From: Kineosphaera limosa NBRC 100340
GTDB taxonomy: Bacteria; Actinomycetota; Actinomycetes; Actinomycetales; Dermatophilaceae
Assembly (NCBI RefSeq): GCF_000298215.1
Contig: NZ_BAHD01000061.1
Coordinates: 1 to 42,512 of the forward strand
Reading direction: 5' to 3'
DNA: 42,512 nucleotides
In this document: positions 41,961-42,512 of the stretch, in pieces
Layout of the letters: every line of letters begins with the position of its first letter
Numbering within the stretch: the first letter of the stretch is position 1
Made by a program: the position numbers and the translations under genes
Notes under the pieces: model-generated
What the model was told of the DNA's origin: nothing
The model's database searches: none
What the model saw: only the letters and a program-made list of their open reading frames with translations

Positions 41961-42512
41961 TCACATGCTTGATCGGGAGGCGGGTGAGCGGCTCGTCGTC
42001 AGGGCGGCTGGGCCGGGGGCGCGCACCTCGGCACGTATCGGAAGCACCGGCTCGTCCGTTGTCGTCGCCAGCCCCGTGGACACCTCAGCCGCAGTGGTCG
42101 CCGGAGCCCCCGCCGCCGTTGCCGCTGCTGCGGTGGCGGCCGCCGGCGTCTCTGCCGGCACTAGTGAGGTGTCGCCCGGGCGCGGTTGGTTGCCGATGGG
42201 CGTGCCGTCGGCGCGCGTCCAGGTGACCCCGGTCGGGGTGACGGTCGCTACGTGGCCGTGTCGGTGCACGACGGTGTGGTGGTGTCGGCAGAGGCAACAC
42301 GTGTTGCCTTTGGTCGTTGGTCCGCCGTTGGCCCAATGTGTGATGTGGTGCTTGTCGGTCCAGGCGGCCGGTATTCGGCACCCGGGGTAGGTGCAGGTCT
42401 TGTCCCGCAGCTCCAGCGCGGTGACCAGTCCGGGCTTGGCGAGCCGATGGGCGTGGCCCAGGTCGAGCAGTTCGCTGCGGGTGCCGAGGACGGCGGGGAT
42501 GATCTGCGCGTC
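41961..42512 (-). CDS. DUF222/13E12-type HNH endonuclease family protein, N-terminus beyond the window
   Basis: The frame enters from the right edge and the last 183 residues are visible. It begins DAQIIPAVLGTRSELLDLGH, then the HNH region: TCTYPGCR with a Cys pair, DKHHITHWANGGPTTKGNT and CCLCRHHHTVVHR. These Cys and His residues make the zinc-bound HNH motif of the DUF222-HNH family, which is highly multicopy in actinobacteria. The last 80 residues are a low-complexity Ala/Thr/Pro tail. The biological role is unclear; related copies were first noted as REP13E12 repeats in Mycobacterium. The gene is convergent with the EamA gene. Confidence 0.88.
   Translation of the reverse strand, partial: DAQIIPAVLGTRSELLDLGHAHRLAKPGLVTALELRDKTCTYPGCRIPAAWTDKHHITHWANGGPTTKGNTCCLCRHHHTVVHRHGHVATVTPTGVTWTRADGTPIGNQPRPGDTSLVPAETPAAATAAAATAAGAPATTAAEVSTGLATTTDEPVLPIRAEVRAPGPAALTTSRSPASRSSM

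Overview
The window is high-GC, densely coding DNA with frequent GTG/TTG starts. It encodes an actinobacterial-type DnaB carrying an intein, a DUF222/HNH protein, LacI-type regulators and a MazEF-like pair. This points to an Actinomycetota chromosome, most likely of the order Micrococcales. No rRNA, tRNA or CRISPR array was seen, and the species cannot be named from sequence alone.

Region 1 (1-7,930) is the tnsA-proximal part of a Tn7-like/TniQ-type transposon on the minus strand. The order is tnsA, tnsB, tnsC, tniQ, tniQ, then an abortive-infection-like gene cut by the left edge. All six genes overlap at their stop/start codons, so they look like one translationally coupled operon. The first tniQ has an apparent 1-nt frameshift near its N-terminus. 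The element abuts the 3' end of dnaB.

Region 2 (7,938-12,890) is core genome. It holds dnaB with a 323-residue intein, a 450-bp intergenic region with five DnaA-box-like sequences, a divergent MATE transporter and a DUF4112 membrane protein.

Region 3 (12,888-25,000 and 30,464-38,913) is a large polyol/sugar catabolic island, probably for inositol or inositol-like compounds. It has two LacI regulators, a PhyH-type dioxygenase, six Gfo/Idh/MocA oxidoreductases, four xylose-isomerase-like TIM-barrel enzymes (one clearly IolE-like, one hydroxypyruvate-isomerase-like), a sugar ABC importer (binding protein, permease, short ATPase), a chemoreceptor and an alpha/beta-hydrolase-like protein. The expected flow is import, NAD-dependent oxidation to a keto-sugar or inosose, then dehydration or isomerisation. 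IolB, IolC, IolD and IolJ homologues are not in the window, so the lower pathway must be encoded elsewhere or be different.

Region 4 (26,098-30,356) interrupts the island with an Lrp-type regulator, a gamma-lyase-like PLP enzyme and a pyruvate-dehydrogenase-E1-like enzyme. The layout matches mdeR-mdeA-mdeB, a methionine to 2-oxobutyrate degradation unit.

Region 5 (38,928-42,512) holds a MazF toxin with an unusual HTH-containing antitoxin, a TetR regulator divergent from an EamA exporter, and the 3' part of a DUF222/HNH gene. Several palindromic operators are visible and are listed individually.
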